The notes under the pieces were generated by a model. It had not been told where the DNA came from. It did not search any database and saw only the letters and a program-made list of their open reading frames with translations. Of a stretch of 64,000 nt of DNA, positions 63,899 to 64,000 are shown one piece after another. A program made the translations under genes and the position numbers. This DNA comes from Candidatus Enterocloster excrementipullorum (GTDB taxonomy: Bacteria; Bacillota; Clostridia; Lachnospirales; Lachnospiraceae): NCBI GenBank assembly GCA_019119575.1, contig DWWT01000017.1, forward strand, positions 1 through 64,000, given 5' to 3'. Each line of letters begins with the position of its first letter. The first letter of the stretch is position 1.

Positions 63899-64000
63899 AC
63901 TGGCAAATGAGCTGGGCAGAACCAGTAAAGAGATTATAGAGATTATAAAGAAAAAGGAGGGCACAGCAGCCCTGTATGCGGCCTCCAGCGTGACCAAGGA
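63885..64000 (+). CDS. infB: Translation initiation factor IF-2, N-terminal part
   Basis: The first 38 codons lie in the window. MRVSELANELGRTSKEIIEI followed by IKKK is the IF-2 N-terminal helix region. The ATG follows GGAGG by 8 nt and overlaps the ylxQ stop. The gene runs beyond the window edge. Confidence 0.9.
   Translation, partial: MRVSELANELGRTSKEIIEIIKKKEGTAALYAASSVTK

Overview
The window looks like chromosome of a fairly GC-rich member of the Lachnospiraceae (Clostridium cluster XIVa), probably a gut anaerobe. The reasons are the spore genes gpr and spoIIP, an [FeFe]-hydrogenase maturase (hydF), Ala/Thr-rich lipoproteins of solute-binding type, YesMN-like sensor/regulator pairs and strong Shine-Dalgarno sites. 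No rRNA, tRNA, CRISPR array or prophage was seen.

Layout. 1-11 kb: a fragment of an AlbA_2-type gene, an EF-G/Tet(M)-like GTPase fused to a Rae1/YacP-type NYN nuclease domain, an MFS transporter, an AraC regulator, holA, a YwlG-type gene, a kinase-like gene, rpsT on the minus strand, and the gpr-spoIIP sporulation pair. 11-22 kb: lepA-hemW, an AlkD-like gene, a minus-strand asparaginase-azlC-azlD operon, and a nfeD-SPFH-MATE-nudC-HAD run. 22-32 kb: branched-chain amino acid genes (ilvN-ilvC, leuC-leuD with a divergent LysR), a TRIC channel gene, a DsbA-like gene, a decayed Rpn nuclease gene, deoC, and a LysR/cyuA pair.

32-44 kb: an uncharacterised carbohydrate-type locus. It holds a TIM-barrel epimerase, a YesM/YesN two-component pair, an ABC importer (two permeases and a binding lipoprotein), three tandem paralogous bicupins and a MATE pump. 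A shared motif lies exactly 94 nt before the start codons of both the epimerase and the first permease.

44-59 kb: hydF, nagA, then a locus with the gene set of fructosamine (Amadori product) use. It holds three FrlB-like SIS sugar isomerases, a GntR/UTRA regulator, a FrlC-like epimerase, a FrlD-like kinase, an ABC importer and, beyond an inserted IS1634-type element, a beta-phosphoglucomutase-like HAD gene. Three promoters here, including the one in front of the displaced HAD gene, carry the same motif over the -10 region, which suggests one regulon. The probable flow is import of a glycated amino acid, phosphorylation by the FrlD-like kinase, epimerisation where needed, and deglycation by the SIS enzymes to glucose 6-phosphate plus amino acid.

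59-64 kb: a histidine phosphatase gene, the fused relics of two unrelated insertion sequences, and the conserved rimP-nusA-rnpM-ylxQ-infB operon, cut by the window edge.

Special points: the GTPase-Rae1 fusion, the two candidate regulons recognised from repeated promoter motifs, the bicupin triplet, and a scatter of decayed toxin/defence-like genes (AlbA_2, HipA-like, AbiEi-like, Rpn). All functions are read from sequence patterns and family knowledge; no database search was run.
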